NCBI RefSeq assembly: GCF_003627795.1
Contig: NZ_CP032684.1
Span: forward strand, 2,767,001-2,831,000
DNA: 64,000 bases
DNA from: Rhizobium sp. CCGE531
GTDB taxonomy: Bacteria > Pseudomonadota > Alphaproteobacteria > Rhizobiales > Rhizobiaceae
Reading direction: 5' to 3'
A program made the position numbers and the translations under genes. Of the stretch, positions 55,030 through 63,592 are shown piece after piece. Numbering within the stretch: the first letter of the stretch is position 1; every line of letters starts with the position of its first letter. The notes under the pieces are model-generated. The model was not told the origin of the DNA. It was given only the letters and a program-made list of their open reading frames with translations, and made no database searches.

Positions 55030-55762
55030 GACAGATCCAGTTTCCGATCGGACTGAGGCGTCCGAAACCAATGCGGCAAGCCCGGAGCTCGAATGGCGCG
55101 ACGGCGATATGCCCTATTCGACGGCTTTTGGCGATCATTTTTATTGCCAGACCGACGGTCGGCTGGAATGCGGCCACGTCTTCCTGGCCGGCAATGGCTT
55201 GCCCGCCCGCTGGCGGGAGCAGCAAGATTTCCTTATCGGCGAACTCGGCTTCGGCACCGGCCTGAACTTCTGCGAGACATGGCGCCAGTGGCGGCAGCAG
55301 GCCGCACCGGGTTCGCAACTGCATTTCATGTCGTTCGAACTCTATCCCATGCGCGCCGACGCGATCGACCGCGCTCTGTCGCACTGGCCGGAAATCGATC
55401 GCGAACGTCAAGCCCTTGTCGCTGCCTGGCCTGGCGATCCGCAAGGCATCGTCTCACTGACGCTCGATCAAAACACGCGCCTCAGCGTCGTCTGCGGCCC
55501 GGCGCTGGACGGCGTGAGCCTCGCCCAAGCGGGCTTCGACGCCTGGTACCTCGACGGCTTCGCACCGTCGCGCAATGCCGACATGTGGTCGCCCGAGCTG
55601 ATGCAGGCGCTCTACGACAAGACGGCCCCAGGCGGCACCTTCGCCACCTACGCAGCTGCCGGCTTCGTGCGCCGAAACCTGCAGGCGGCGGGATTTATCG
55701 TGGAGCGGCGCAAGGGCTTCGCCGGCAAGCGGGAAATGCTCTGCGGCGTCAAGCCGGCCTGA
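55028..55762 (+). CDS. mnmD: tRNA 5-methylaminomethyl-uridine methyltransferase MnmD
   Basis: The enzyme adds the methyl group to nm5U34 in tRNA to make mnm5U. The 244-residue protein is a SAM-dependent methyltransferase (MTase_30 type) with ELEWRDGDMPYSTAFGDHFY, IGELGFGTGLNFCETW (SAM loop), DAWYLDGFAPSRNADMWSPELM and a C-terminal FVRRNLQAAGFIVERRKGFAGKREM, in pieces. The ATG at 55028 overlaps the divergent oxidoreductase start (CATG), so no separate promoter gap exists between the two genes. It is the methyltransferase half of the MnmC reaction. Confidence 0.9.
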   Translation: MTDPVSDRTEASETNAASPELEWRDGDMPYSTAFGDHFYCQTDGRLECGHVFLAGNGLPARWREQQDFLIGELGFGTGLNFCETWRQWRQQAAPGSQLHFMSFELYPMRADAIDRALSHWPEIDRERQALVAAWPGDPQGIVSLTLDQNTRLSVVCGPALDGVSLAQAGFDAWYLDGFAPSRNADMWSPELMQALYDKTAPGGTFATYAAAGFVRRNLQAAGFIVERRKGFAGKREMLCGVKPA

Positions 55763-55807
55763 GGTCGGGGCTCATTTCGCAAGCCGGACGATGACCGTCG
55801 CGAGGGA

Positions 55808-56752
55808 TCAAGCCAGCTCGCCAAGATGCCGGCAAACCCAATTGGCCTCTTCCGATGCCGTACGCCGAAAGTGCCGTTTAAAGTCACGGCTGAACTGGGC
55901 GGGGCTGGCATAGCCGACCGATGCCGCGACCTCCGCGATCGTCCCGTCGTGGCGCGCGAGCATCAACCGCGCCTCGTGGAGCCGCATCGCCTTTAGATAC
56001 TGTATCGGACTGCTGCCCGTCAGGGCCTTGAAATGGACGTGGTAGGAGGGGACGCTCATGCCTGCTTCCCGCGCCAGCGCGGCGACCGAAATCTCGGAAC
56101 TGTAGGTTTCGCGCAACCGTGCCAGGCTTCGCACGATCCTCCCGGACGTGCCCCGCTGCTGCAGGGCTGAGATCATCGCACCGCCCTGCGGGCCGACGAG
56201 CACGCGGTAATGCAGCTCGCGCAGGATGCCTGCTCCCAGAACCGCAAGCTCGACGGGATCACCCAGGGCCTGCAGCAGACGCAGCAAAACGTCCTCGATA
56301 ACAAGTTCCATTCTGCTCGATACCAGGCTCCGCACCTTGCCGGCCTTCGGTTCGAAACCTCTCACCCCCACTTCCGAGGCGATCTCCGCAGCCAGAAGCA
56401 TGTCGAACTCGAGGTAGACCGCAAGCAAGGGGCGTTCTGCGCTGGCTGAGGACTCCATCCGAAACGGAACGGGTACCGATACGGCCAGATAGTGCTCCTC
56501 ATCGTAGAGATAGACCTCGCCTTCAAGCACCCCCTGCTTTCGGCCTTGCAACACGAATACCGCACCCGGCTTGTAGAGCACGGGAACGTCGTGAAGGACC
56601 GTCTCGGTCCTGAGAATGCGCACGCCGGCAAGCCCGGTTGGGTTGTATCCCTGGCGAGGAGCAAGAAGCCCCGCCAGTTCCACCAGCTCCTGACGCTTCG
56701 ACCTCCCATTCTCCATCTTCATAGGATTTGGCAAGGTATTCATAGTTTTCAC
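55808..56752 (-). CDS. AraC-family regulator with AraC_N domain
   Basis: This 314-residue protein has an AraC_N cupin-like N-terminal domain (PVLYKPGAVFVLQGRKQGVLEGEVYLYDEEHYLAVSVPVPF, in pieces) and a C-terminal pair of helix-turn-helices (SEISVAALAREAGMSVPSYHVHFKALTG and AEVAASVGYASPAQFSRDFKRHF). Members of this type often control a divergent dehydrogenase gene, here the SDR gene 68 bases away. The inducer is unknown. Confidence 0.88.
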   Translation of the reverse strand: MKTMNTLPNPMKMENGRSKRQELVELAGLLAPRQGYNPTGLAGVRILRTETVLHDVPVLYKPGAVFVLQGRKQGVLEGEVYLYDEEHYLAVSVPVPFRMESSASAERPLLAVYLEFDMLLAAEIASEVGVRGFEPKAGKVRSLVSSRMELVIEDVLLRLLQALGDPVELAVLGAGILRELHYRVLVGPQGGAMISALQQRGTSGRIVRSLARLRETYSSEISVAALAREAGMSVPSYHVHFKALTGSSPIQYLKAMRLHEARLMLARHDGTIAEVAASVGYASPAQFSRDFKRHFRRTASEEANWVCRHLGELA

Positions 56753-56820
56753 AGTCGATGGCAGCAGTTTCGAAGATTATCAGTCAGTGGCACTCACCAA
56801 TCAAGAAGAGAACGCCAAAC

Positions 56821-57648
56821 ATGTCACGAAAAACCTTCTTCATCACCGGCGCGAATTCCGGCTTCGGCTTCGCGATCGCAGCGGCCGCGAGCCGCCAAGG
56901 CCATAAGGTTATCGGCACAGTCCGCTCGGAACAGTCGCGGGCAGCTTTTGCGGAACGCCTGCCGGCGGCACGGTCCGCCCTATGCGATGTGACGGAGTTC
57001 GACCGGATAGCCGACATTGTTCGACAGGTCGAGGAGGAGCATGGACCGGTCGACGTACTGATCAACAATGCCGGCTACGGTCACGAGGGAATTCTCGAAG
57101 AGTCGTCCCTCGAGGAAATGCGGCGTCAGTTCGACGTGAACGTCTTCGGCGCCGTCGCGGTCGCCAAAGCCTTTCTGCCGCGCTTTCGCGAAAGGCGCAG
57201 CGGCTTCATCGTCAACGTAACCTCCATGGGCGGCATGATCACCATGCCCGGCATCGCCTACTACTGCGGAAGCAAGTTCGCCCTTCAAGGCATTTCGGAA
57301 GTCATGCGCGCGGAGATGGCGCCATTCGGCGTTCGAGTAACCGCCCTATGCCCTGGCTCCTTCCGGACGGACTGGGCCGGACGCTCGATGATCCGGACCG
57401 AGCGCTCGATCGCGGACTACGACGCGTTGTTCGATCCGATCCGGCAGGCCAGGCAGTCCAAAAGCGGCAAGCAGCTCGGCGATCCGGATAAGCTCGCAGC
57501 AGCCGTATTGAGCCTGATCGAGTCCGACGCGCCTCCGCCACAACTCCTGCTCGGCAGCGACGCCCTTGGACTTGTATCGGACAGGATCGAGCGTCTCAAA
57601 AGGGAGATCGAAGCATGGAAATCCGTCACCGTGTCGACGGATGGCTAA
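56821..57648 (+). CDS. short-chain dehydrogenase/reductase
   Basis: This 275-residue SDR (ATG 56821) has FFITGANSGFGFAIAAAASRQG (cofactor loop), NNAGYGHEG, the catalytic Ser-Tyr-Lys in VNVTSMGGMITMPGIAYYCGSKFALQG, and the PGSFRTDWAG segment. Arg after the first strand (TVRSEQSR) suggests NADP(H) preference. It is an oxidoreductase of unknown substrate, probably regulated by the divergent AraC protein. An in-frame start 21 codons earlier would overlap the regulator promoter and is not favoured. Confidence 0.87.
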   Translation: MSRKTFFITGANSGFGFAIAAAASRQGHKVIGTVRSEQSRAAFAERLPAARSALCDVTEFDRIADIVRQVEEEHGPVDVLINNAGYGHEGILEESSLEEMRRQFDVNVFGAVAVAKAFLPRFRERRSGFIVNVTSMGGMITMPGIAYYCGSKFALQGISEVMRAEMAPFGVRVTALCPGSFRTDWAGRSMIRTERSIADYDALFDPIRQARQSKSGKQLGDPDKLAAAVLSLIESDAPPPQLLLGSDALGLVSDRIERLKREIEAWKSVTVSTDG

Positions 57649-57699
57649 GAGCACCGGCCATCCCAATGGCCGGAAGCCTTCATCGGCTTTGCGCTCGGC

Positions 57700-60600
57700 C
57701 TATCGATCTGAACCCTGGCTGTTGAAACGATCGGCGCGGAAAACGACGTCGCCAAGATAACGCTGGATCTTGTCCTCGAGAAGTTCGGGGCTGATCGGTT
57801 TCGACAGGCAGTCGTCCATGCCCGCCTGCATGCATGCGATGCGATCGACATCCAGTGCCTGTGCCGTTACCCCGATGATGGGCACGTGCCATCCCTGCTC
57901 GACTTGCGCCTCGAATTGCCGGATCATGCGCGTCGCCTGATGGCCGTTCATGACCGGCATGGAAACATCCATCAGGATCAGCGATGGCCGCAATTGACGC
58001 CATGCGTCCACCGCCGCCTGGCCGTTCTCCACGACAAGGAAGCGAAGTCCGGTCGCCTGCAGGATCTGCGTGAAGACGATCTGGTTCACCTCGTTGTCCT
58101 CGGCCACGAGAACGTCGATGGCGTTGCCCGGGCTGGCAGGCGTCATGCGGTCGGTGGCCTCGATCGCGGCTGCGGCCTCGGCCTCTAGCGGCAACGGCCG
58201 GGCAGCAGCGTCCGGCTGCTCACCGGCCTTCTTCCGCCGCGATGCGCGCACGACATCGATGATCGTGTTGCGCAGCACATTGGCACGCACGGGTTTCATG
58301 AGATGCGCCTGACCATTGACGGCGGTAAAATCCTTGTCGCGGCCGGCGACGCCCATCGACGTCAGAAATACGATCGGCAGCGCCTCGAAGCGTGGGTCGG
58401 CACGCACGGCACTTGCGATCTGATAGCCGCTCATGCCGGGCATGCTGTAATCGACGATGATCGCTTCGACCGATACGCCCATATCGAAGGCGGCATCCAG
58501 AATGGCAAGCGCGGTCTTGCCGTCCTCGGCCGCATGGCTGTCGAAGCCCCATTGCGCCAATTGCTCAGTCAATATGCGCCTATGGGCCTCATCATCTTCC
58601 ACGATCAGGATCCCGGCCCGCTTCACGTTGGCCGGCAGCTCCGGAACCTCGGCGCGTGGGGCGACCAGCGGCATGGAAAGATGGACCGTGAAAACCGATC
58701 CCTTGCCCCATTCGCTCTCGACCGACAGGGAACCACCGAAAAGATCGACGAGACCCGCCGTAATGGCGAGGCCCAAACCTGATCCTTCAAGGCGCCGTGC
58801 AAAGGAAGAATCCGCCAGCGAAAATTTGTCGAAGATCGTATCGAGCTTCTCGGCGGGAATGCCGATCCCGGTATCTTCGATGCGGAGCACGAGCAGTATG
58901 TTGTCGTCCGGCGCGGACTGGCTGTCCAGTTCCACCAGCACATGGCCGCGTTCGGTGAACTTGATCGCATTGCCGACGAGATTGGTCACGATCTGGCGGA
59001 AGCGGCCGGCATCGCCGAGCATCGCCGCCGGCACGCCCGGAGCGATGCGCACCATCAGCTCGATATTCTTTTCCGATGCGGCGGCGGCCAGCAGCGTCGC
59101 TATGTCTTCGACAGCTTCGGCGGGGTCGAATGCCATCTTGCGCAGATGCATATCGCCGGTGTCGATGCGCGAGAAATCGAGAATGTCGTTGATGATGGTC
59201 AGCAATGCATTGCCAGATTTGACGATGATATCGACAAAGGTCTTTTGCCGCGGATCGAGATCCGTCTTGCCGAGCAATTCCGCCATGCCGAGCACACCGT
59301 TCATCGGCGTGCGGATTTCATGGCTCATATGGGTCAGGAATTCGGATTTCGCCCGGTCTGCCGCGTTGCTGCGCGCCAGCAGCAGCTGCAGGTCCGCCTC
59401 GCGTTCCTTCATCTCGGTGACATCGGTGAACACCACGGTCCAGCGACGATGCTCGCCGATCGCGGCGCCGAGCTGTATCCAGCGGTCGCCGACGACCTGA
59501 AATACGCAGGAGATCGGCTTGCTCGCCGCAATGCTCTCTGCCCATGTTTCCAGCAGAGCCTCGGAACCATTGCCGAAATCACCGCGTTCCGCGCAATAGT
59601 CGAACGCCGCGGACCAGTCCCTGCCGACCTCGGTGAGCTCGGCCGGCAGTTTCAGCATGTCCTTCAGCCGATCGTTGGCCAGCAGGATCGCACCATCCTG
59701 AACGATCAGCAGGCCTTGCGACATGGCCTGCATGGCATCAGCCATCAGTTCGCCGAGATGCTCCAGCGCCAGCCGCGTCTCGGTGATCTCCCTGGATTGC
59801 TGCTTCACGGAAGAAATATCCGTGTAGGACATCAATGTCCGGCCATTGGAAATCTGGCGCGCATCGATGATGACGGATTTGCCGTCGGCAAAATTCACTT
59901 CCGTCTGCCGATGCTCGCCCGCCTTGCCCAGCGTGGCCAGCCACGCCTGATATATGTCGTCGATGCTGCGGCCATCGGCGCCGAAACGTGCCAGCTCGTA
60001 ATGCTTTGCGATGATATCGCGATAGGGGCGGCCTTCGAAGCGATCTTCCTTCGAATATTCCCAAATGTCGTAGAAGGCATCATTGACGTATTCGACGATA
60101 TAGTCGCCGTTGTGGATAAGGACGCCGATCGGCATCGAGCGGAGGATGTTGTCGAGATCCTGGTGCAGCGCTTCGGCACGGGCCTGCGCCTCGATGAGCT
60201 GCATCTCACGCTGCTTCAGCGCCGAAGTATCGGTGACGGAACCCACGGCATAATGCTTGCCATCCGCCGCCGTCGCTCGGTTGAGGCAGATCTTCACCGG
60301 GTGCGTCACCTGCCGTCGGTCGACGATTTCGCTTTCGAATTCATGCCCCCGCCCTTCGCGCAGCACGGCTTCGTTTTCCACGAAGAAGTCGTCGGCGCCG
60401 ACGGCAAACATTTCATGCTCGGTCTTTCCGAGCATTTCGTCACGATCGAGCCCGGTAATATCGGCATGGGCCGCATTGGCATAAATCAAGCGATGGCTGG
60501 AATCACGTACGAAGGTGGCAACCGGCAGGCCCTCCAGAACGCTGCGGAAAAAGCCGGCCTCGTCGGCCGGCCTTCGCGCCGCGCCGGCAGCGAAGGCATC

Positions 60601-60963
60601 GCGCGCGGCAGCCGTTGCGGCAAGGAACACTCCGAATATGTAGACACGATCTTCCGACGGGGAAAAGCTCTCGATCTCCACGCGCGAACGTTGGCGGCCC
60701 CACGCATCGAAGCACAGAGCGACCTCTTCGGAACCGAAGACAAGAGCGCGACGCTCCTTGTCTTCCCTGTCGGCGCTCTCGCCGGCATCGAGGAGGTCCT
60801 GGCTGCGGTTGCCGATGAAATCGGAAATATCGCGGCCGAAAAAACGCGCATAGGCATCGTTGACGGCGACGTACCGAAGCTCGCTGTTCTTGATGTAGGC
60901 GGGCCTGTCCAGATTGGCGATCCGGCGGCACACTATGTCAAGCAGTTCACCGTCCAGGGTCAA
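57700..60963 (-). CDS. hybrid sensor histidine kinase with multiple PAS and two receiver domains
   Basis: This 1087-residue protein senses an unknown cue and phosphorylates its own receivers. It has no obvious membrane helix, so it should be cytoplasmic. Approximate domain order: several PAS-like domains (residues 1-525; for example GLPVATFVRDSSHRLIYANA and VLIHNGDYIVEYVNDAFYDI), HisKA (MSHEIRTPMNGVLGMAEL, His near 545), HATPase_c (GNAIKFTERGHVLVEL, DTGIGIPAEKLDTIF, GSGLGLAIT), then receiver 1 (LIVEDDEAHRR, IIVDYSMPG) and receiver 2 (VLVAEDNEVNQIVF, LILMDVSMPVMNG). No Hpt domain is present, so a separate Hpt protein may be needed. A CtrA box lies just upstream. Confidence 0.93.
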   Translation of the reverse strand: MTLDGELLDIVCRRIANLDRPAYIKNSELRYVAVNDAYARFFGRDISDFIGNRSQDLLDAGESADREDKERRALVFGSEEVALCFDAWGRQRSRVEIESFSPSEDRVYIFGVFLAATAAARDAFAAGAARRPADEAGFFRSVLEGLPVATFVRDSSHRLIYANAAHADITGLDRDEMLGKTEHEMFAVGADDFFVENEAVLREGRGHEFESEIVDRRQVTHPVKICLNRATAADGKHYAVGSVTDTSALKQREMQLIEAQARAEALHQDLDNILRSMPIGVLIHNGDYIVEYVNDAFYDIWEYSKEDRFEGRPYRDIIAKHYELARFGADGRSIDDIYQAWLATLGKAGEHRQTEVNFADGKSVIIDARQISNGRTLMSYTDISSVKQQSREITETRLALEHLGELMADAMQAMSQGLLIVQDGAILLANDRLKDMLKLPAELTEVGRDWSAAFDYCAERGDFGNGSEALLETWAESIAASKPISCVFQVVGDRWIQLGAAIGEHRRWTVVFTDVTEMKEREADLQLLLARSNAADRAKSEFLTHMSHEIRTPMNGVLGMAELLGKTDLDPRQKTFVDIIVKSGNALLTIINDILDFSRIDTGDMHLRKMAFDPAEAVEDIATLLAAAASEKNIELMVRIAPGVPAAMLGDAGRFRQIVTNLVGNAIKFTERGHVLVELDSQSAPDDNILLVLRIEDTGIGIPAEKLDTIFDKFSLADSSFARRLEGSGLGLAITAGLVDLFGGSLSVESEWGKGSVFTVHLSMPLVAPRAEVPELPANVKRAGILIVEDDEAHRRILTEQLAQWGFDSHAAEDGKTALAILDAAFDMGVSVEAIIVDYSMPGMSGYQIASAVRADPRFEALPIVFLTSMGVAGRDKDFTAVNGQAHLMKPVRANVLRNTIIDVVRASRRKKAGEQPDAAARPLPLEAEAAAAIEATDRMTPASPGNAIDVLVAEDNEVNQIVFTQILQATGLRFLVVENGQAAVDAWRQLRPSLILMDVSMPVMNGHQATRMIRQFEAQVEQGWHVPIIGVTAQALDVDRIACMQAGMDDCLSKPISPELLEDKIQRYLGDVVFRADRFNSQGSDR

Positions 60964-61025
60964 ACGGAGCCCCTCTTCTCACCGCGCATGATAGTTCATG
61001 AAACGACGCTCTAGCACGATTGGCT

Positions 61026-61041
61026 TTAACAAGGCGTTAAC
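61026..61041. promoter_or_regulatory. CtrA-binding box between the hybrid kinase and mttB-family gene
   Basis: TTAACAAGGCGTTAAC is a perfect TTAA-N7-TTAAC match to the alphaproteobacterial CtrA consensus. It lies 63 bases before the kinase start and about 140 bases before the methyltransferase start. An additional TTAA/TTAAC pair with 6-base spacing overlaps it. Confidence 0.65.
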
Positions 61042-61179
61042 CATGTTTAACCGTCACGGCAACGTCGCGTTCAGACTATGCGCTATCCTATAACGGTCAT
61101 GCCTTGGTCGCAAACGACAGCGGCACGCCGAGGCAAACTCTGCCAAGAATCCGTCAATGGACAATTGGGAGCGAGCGCC

Positions 61180-62766
61180 ATGAGCGACGAAGGAAGCTTG
61201 ACCTTGAACGAAGCCCAGATCGCAACGGCGACGGGCGAACGGCGGCGGCGGGCCGGAGGGCGCGGTGCCGAACGCAGCCGCAAGCCGAGCGGCACGAAGT
61301 ACCTTAATCTCGTCAACAATCTCGCTCGCACGGAACTGCTGTCGCCCGAAGCGCTCGATGATATTCACGATGCCTCGCTGACCATCCTCGAAGAGATCGG
61401 CATGGACGTCATCCTGCCGGAAGCACGCGAGCGCATGAAGGCTGCCGGCGCCGATGTCACCCCGGGCAAGGAACGCGTACGCTTCGACCGCAACCTAATC
61501 CTGGAGCTGATCGCTTCCGTTCCATCGACCTTTACCTTGCATGCCCGCAATCCTCTTCGAAATGTCCAGATTGGCGGCCGCAATCTCGTCTTCGCACAGG
61601 TCGCCTCGGCGCCCTTCGTCGCCGATCGCGAAGGCGGCAGGAGAGCCGGAAACCAGGAGGATTTCCGCAAGCTCATCAAGCTCGCCCAGTCCTACGACGT
61701 CATCCATATGACCGGCGGCTATCCGGTCGAGCCCATCGATATCCATGCCTCGGTGCGCCATCTCGATTGCCTCTCCGATATCGTGAAGCTCACCGACAAG
61801 GCCTTCCACTGCTATTCGCTCGGCAAGCAACGTAATCTCGACGCGATCGAGATCGCCCGCATCGGCCGCGGCATCAGCATGGAGCAGATGGAGCGCGAAC
61901 CCTCGCTCTTCACCATCATCAACTCCTCCTCGCCGCTGCGTCTCGACGGGCCGATGCTGCAGGGCATCATCGAAATGTCGTCGCGTGGACAGGTGGTGGT
62001 CGTCACGCCCTTCACGTTGGCGGGCGCCATGGCGCCGGTGACGATTGCCGGCGCGCTGGTGCAGCAGAATGCCGAAGCGCTGTGCGGCATCGCCTTCACG
62101 CAGATGGTGCGCAAGGGCGCGCCGGTCATGTATGGTGGCTTTACCTCGAATGTCGATATGAAGACGGGCGCGCCGGCTTTCGGCACACCGGAATACATGA
62201 AAGCCGTCATCTGCGGCGGCCAGCTCGCCCGCCGCTACGGCATCCCCTACCGCACATCCAACACGAACGCCTCGAACACGCTCGATGCCCAGGCGGCCTA
62301 CGAATCGGCGCTTTCGCTGTGGGCGCTGACCCAAGGCGGCGGCAATTTCGTGCTGCATGCCGCCGGCTGGAGCGAAGGCGGCCTGACCGCCTCCTTCGAG
62401 AAATTCATCCTCGATGTCGACATGCTGCAGATGGTCGCCGAATTCCTGACGCCGCTCGACGTCAGCAGCGACGGGCTGGCGCTGGATGCCGTGCGCGATG
62501 TCGGCCCCGGCGGGCACTATTTCGGCACGGCGCATACGCTTGCCCGTTACGAAACCGCCTTCTATTCGCCGATCCTTTCGGACTGGCGAAACCACGAGAC
62601 ATGGGCCGAAGCCGGGCGGCCCACAACCTACGATCATGCCAACCGCGTCTTCAAGGAAACGCTCGCGCGTTACGAACGGCCGCCGCTCGATTCCGCAATC
62701 GAGGAAGAGCTCGACGCCTTTGTCGCAAGACGCAAGGAAGAAGGCGGCGTTCCAACTGATTTCTAG
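61180..62766 (+). CDS. MttB-superfamily (trimethylamine methyltransferase-like) protein, non-pyrrolysine
   Basis: This 528-residue protein belongs to the MttB superfamily, corrinoid-dependent methyltransferases for methylamines or glycine betaine. Segments such as ILEEIGMDVILPEARERMKAAG, NQEDFRKLIKLAQSYDVIHMTGGYPVEP (in pieces), INSSSPLRLDGPMLQGIIEMS, LVQQNAEALCGIAF and AGWSEGGLTASFEKFILDVDML fit the family. No in-frame TAG occurs, so it is the non-pyrrolysine type, some of which demethylate glycine betaine. Corrinoid-protein and reactivase genes are not in the window. The ATG at 61180 follows GGGAG; an upstream start 34 codons earlier would run over the CtrA promoter side. Confidence 0.87.
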   Translation: MSDEGSLTLNEAQIATATGERRRRAGGRGAERSRKPSGTKYLNLVNNLARTELLSPEALDDIHDASLTILEEIGMDVILPEARERMKAAGADVTPGKERVRFDRNLILELIASVPSTFTLHARNPLRNVQIGGRNLVFAQVASAPFVADREGGRRAGNQEDFRKLIKLAQSYDVIHMTGGYPVEPIDIHASVRHLDCLSDIVKLTDKAFHCYSLGKQRNLDAIEIARIGRGISMEQMEREPSLFTIINSSSPLRLDGPMLQGIIEMSSRGQVVVVTPFTLAGAMAPVTIAGALVQQNAEALCGIAFTQMVRKGAPVMYGGFTSNVDMKTGAPAFGTPEYMKAVICGGQLARRYGIPYRTSNTNASNTLDAQAAYESALSLWALTQGGGNFVLHAAGWSEGGLTASFEKFILDVDMLQMVAEFLTPLDVSSDGLALDAVRDVGPGGHYFGTAHTLARYETAFYSPILSDWRNHETWAEAGRPTTYDHANRVFKETLARYERPPLDSAIEEELDAFVARRKEEGGVPTDF

Positions 62767-62907
62767 TTGAAAATCAAAGGCTTTTACCAGTCTCATCATG
62801 AACGAAATTTAATGTCGCGACCCTCTTTTTAGCCGCGACTTCGCCCCCTTTTCCACGCACCTTCAAGCTCGGCTTCGGCTGGGAGGCCGCTGTTTTTTTG
62901 GAAAGGG

Positions 62908-63213
62908 ATGTCAATGTCTGTGCTTCGCAGTTTAACGACGGCCGGTTTGATCGCGCTGACACTCGGTAGCGCCGCGGCCGCAACCACCACCACTGCCGGC
63001 GCCTCCGAGCGCGGCGCCATTTTCGGCGGGCTTGCCGCCGGCATCGTCGGCGGCGCATTGGCCGCCGAGGCGGTCAGACCGGCCTATCCTTCATATTATC
63101 CGGCCTATCGAACCTATTATGCTCCAGCCTATGTCCGCGCCTACCCGAGCTGCTATTGGGCATGGCGCCATGATGGCTGGGGTCGGCCCTACCGTGTCGA
63201 AGTCTGCCGCTGA
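62908..63213 (+). CDS. small secreted Gly/Ala/Tyr-rich protein
   Basis: This 101-residue protein has a signal peptide (about residues 1-24), a glycine-zipper-like helix GAIFGGLAAGIVGGALAAEA and a Tyr/Pro-rich tail (PAYPSYYPAYRTYY, then YPSCYWAWRHDGWG) ending in EVCR. Such small envelope proteins with a glycine-zipper helix are common in Rhizobiales and their roles are mostly unknown. Two near-adjacent ATGs are possible starts (the second two codons later). Confidence 0.7.
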   Translation: MSMSVLRSLTTAGLIALTLGSAAAATTTTAGASERGAIFGGLAAGIVGGALAAEAVRPAYPSYYPAYRTYYAPAYVRAYPSCYWAWRHDGWGRPYRVEVCR

Positions 63214-63592
63214 CGACGACGCAAACTGCGGATGGCTTTCGCCATCGGCGTATCCGATCTCGATGCCACTGGATTTCCGGCGGCATTTTCGTCCGCCTGT
63301 TGAAAAGCTTTTTGCCCACACCCCTTGACTTTGGTCGCGAATAAGACCAAATGCGCCTCAGCTTTCACCTTCCGGCCGCCGCGTGAGCGTGCCCTGCGGG
63401 ACTTGACGTACGCAAGAGAAGGACAAAAGCGCCTTAGATAACAGGACCGCACCCAAGGCGGTCAGATGCGCTGGAAAGCTTTTTTCCAACTTACAAGTTC
63501 CCACTTCACGCGGGGTTCTTGACGCCAGAGACAGACCGGACCGCATGGTGCGATCCGGCCTATTTGCTTTGGCGCCCCCGAAAGGTATTGAA
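63214..63592. other. intergenic region before the DEAD-box helicase gene
   Basis: These 379 bases hold no convincing gene. An inverted repeat is listed separately. A CCGGACCGCATGG/TGCGATCCGG hairpin at about 63535-63558 lies close to the helicase start, and CTTGAC elements occur at 63325 and upstream of the hairpin without clear -10 boxes. The long leader would suit cold-shock-type post-transcriptional control, but this is inference. Confidence 0.4.
63331..63352. promoter_or_regulatory. inverted repeat, candidate operator or terminator
   Basis: TTTGGTC (63331-63337) pairs with GACCAAA (63346-63352) across 8 bases, directly after a CTTGAC hexamer (63325-63330). It could be an operator on a weak promoter or a terminator for the small secreted-protein gene. 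Confidence 0.35.

Noticed and set aside
58942..61014. 690-codon open frame on the plus strand
   Set aside because: It is antisense to the hybrid histidine kinase, whose PAS, kinase and receiver motifs are on the other strand.
61180..62766. pyrrolysine-containing MttB
   Set aside because: No in-frame TAG codon is present and the organism group lacks the pyrrolysine system, so this is the non-pyrrolysine branch.
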